DNA from: an uncultured Verrucomicrobiota bacterium
GTDB lineage: Bacteria > Verrucomicrobiota > Verrucomicrobiia > Limisphaerales > UBA9464
DNA length: 64,000 nt
NCBI GenBank assembly: GCA_903922605.1
Contig: CAIXUG010000016.1
Coordinates: 62,001 to 126,000 of the forward strand
Direction of reading: 5' to 3'
Shown piece after piece: positions 63,820 to 64,000 of the stretch (within the stretch, counting starts at the first letter, position 1; every line of letters starts with the position of its first letter). The position numbers and the translations under genes were made by a program. Under the pieces are notes generated by a model that did no database searches, was not told the DNA's origin, and was given only the letters and a program-made list of their open reading frames with translations.

Positions 63820-64000
63820 GTGACATCCGCTTATTTGCAGCAGTGCCGCAGTTTGATTGACGCGGTGGAGCGACAGACCGGGACCATCCAGGCCGCCGCC
63901 GATCTCTTTGCCGGGACGATCCTGGCGGGCCGCATGGTGCATCTCTTCGGCTCCGGCCACAGCCGCATCCTCGTCGAGGAAATGTGGCCGCGCTACGGCT
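63820..64000 (+). CDS. SIS-domain sugar isomerase/phosphosugar-binding protein (partial)
   Basis: Only the first ~60 codons are present; the gene continues past the right edge. The GTG at 63820 was chosen as the start. 'YLQQCRSLIDAVERQTGTIQAAADLFAGTI' then 'GRMVHLFGSGHSRILVEEMWPRYG' matches the N-terminal part of SIS-domain proteins of the UPF0309 type, where GSGHS contacts the sugar phosphate. Whether it isomerises or only binds a phosphosugar cannot be told. Confidence 0.8.
   Translation, partial: MTSAYLQQCRSLIDAVERQTGTIQAAADLFAGTILAGRMVHLFGSGHSRILVEEMWPRYG

Overview
The window is about 63% G+C-looking bacterial DNA that I assign to the Verrucomicrobiota, most likely a Pedosphaera/Limisphaerales-type soil or freshwater organism. 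The main reasons are two large PVC-type heme-binding CxxCH proteins (5676-9932, 29597-32647), PEP-CTERM sorting signals, a YXWGXW/DUF6600-like lipoprotein, large hybrid sensor kinases with an OB-fold-like N-terminus, and gaps filled with many families of short palindromic or short-period repeats. The assignment rests on gene content and family recognition, not on a 16S gene.

Layout. 1-5.7 kb: TetR-type regulator with tandem operators, rpsU, a TIM-barrel isomerase, a UPF0104 flippase-like protein, an SCO1-type copper lipoprotein, FKBP, a TrmN6-like methyltransferase and a Cys-rich micro-protein. 5.7-13 kb: a 1418-residue ThuA/discoidin/PVC-dehydrogenase/HEAT/cytochrome c protein, a zinc-ribbon membrane protein, aldo/keto reductase and Ada. 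13-24.5 kb: an EamA transporter behind a candidate attenuator leader, PPK2, a GspG-like protein, MqnD (futalosine menaquinone route), a DUF11 protein with an outer-membrane barrel, RecO-TlpA, an SGNH hydrolase, DUF1003, MFS and VOC proteins. 24.5-36.8 kb: MutY, RNase HIII, a SET-domain protein, CdsA, glucokinase, a second PVC cytochrome, a PQQ-type sugar dehydrogenase and the rplU-rpmA-obgE block. 36.8-52.2 kb: a signalling region with two hybrid kinases around tRNA-Arg, a PEP-CTERM gene array, a HEAT/THUMP methyltransferase, YmdB and a translationally coupled kinase pair. 52.2-64 kb: EngB, a spermidine-synthase-like protein, secreted proteins, tRNA-Val, a DHA2-type MFS transporter, a pyrophosphate-type PEP carboxykinase, an SDR and the start of a SIS-domain protein.

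How the genes fit together. The periplasmic oxidative enzymes (PVC cytochromes, PQQ sugar dehydrogenase), SCO1, TlpA and MqnD point to an aerobic menaquinone-based respiratory chain with sugar oxidation. Glucokinase, PPK2 and PPi-PEPCK suggest that polyphosphate and pyrophosphate are used in central metabolism. DNA repair and replication genes (recO, mutY, ada, rnhC) are scattered singly. No phage, IS transposase or CRISPR array is visible.

Best leads: a hybrid kinase with Asn in place of the phospho-accepting His (N551); a riboswitch-like leader upstream of the EamA transporter; the PPi-type PEPCK; an about 60-residue insertion in ObgE; a short-period intergenic repeat apparently inserted in frame in mutY; a 233-bp element with perfect 32-bp inverted ends; and a decaying, apparently converting PEP-CTERM array.
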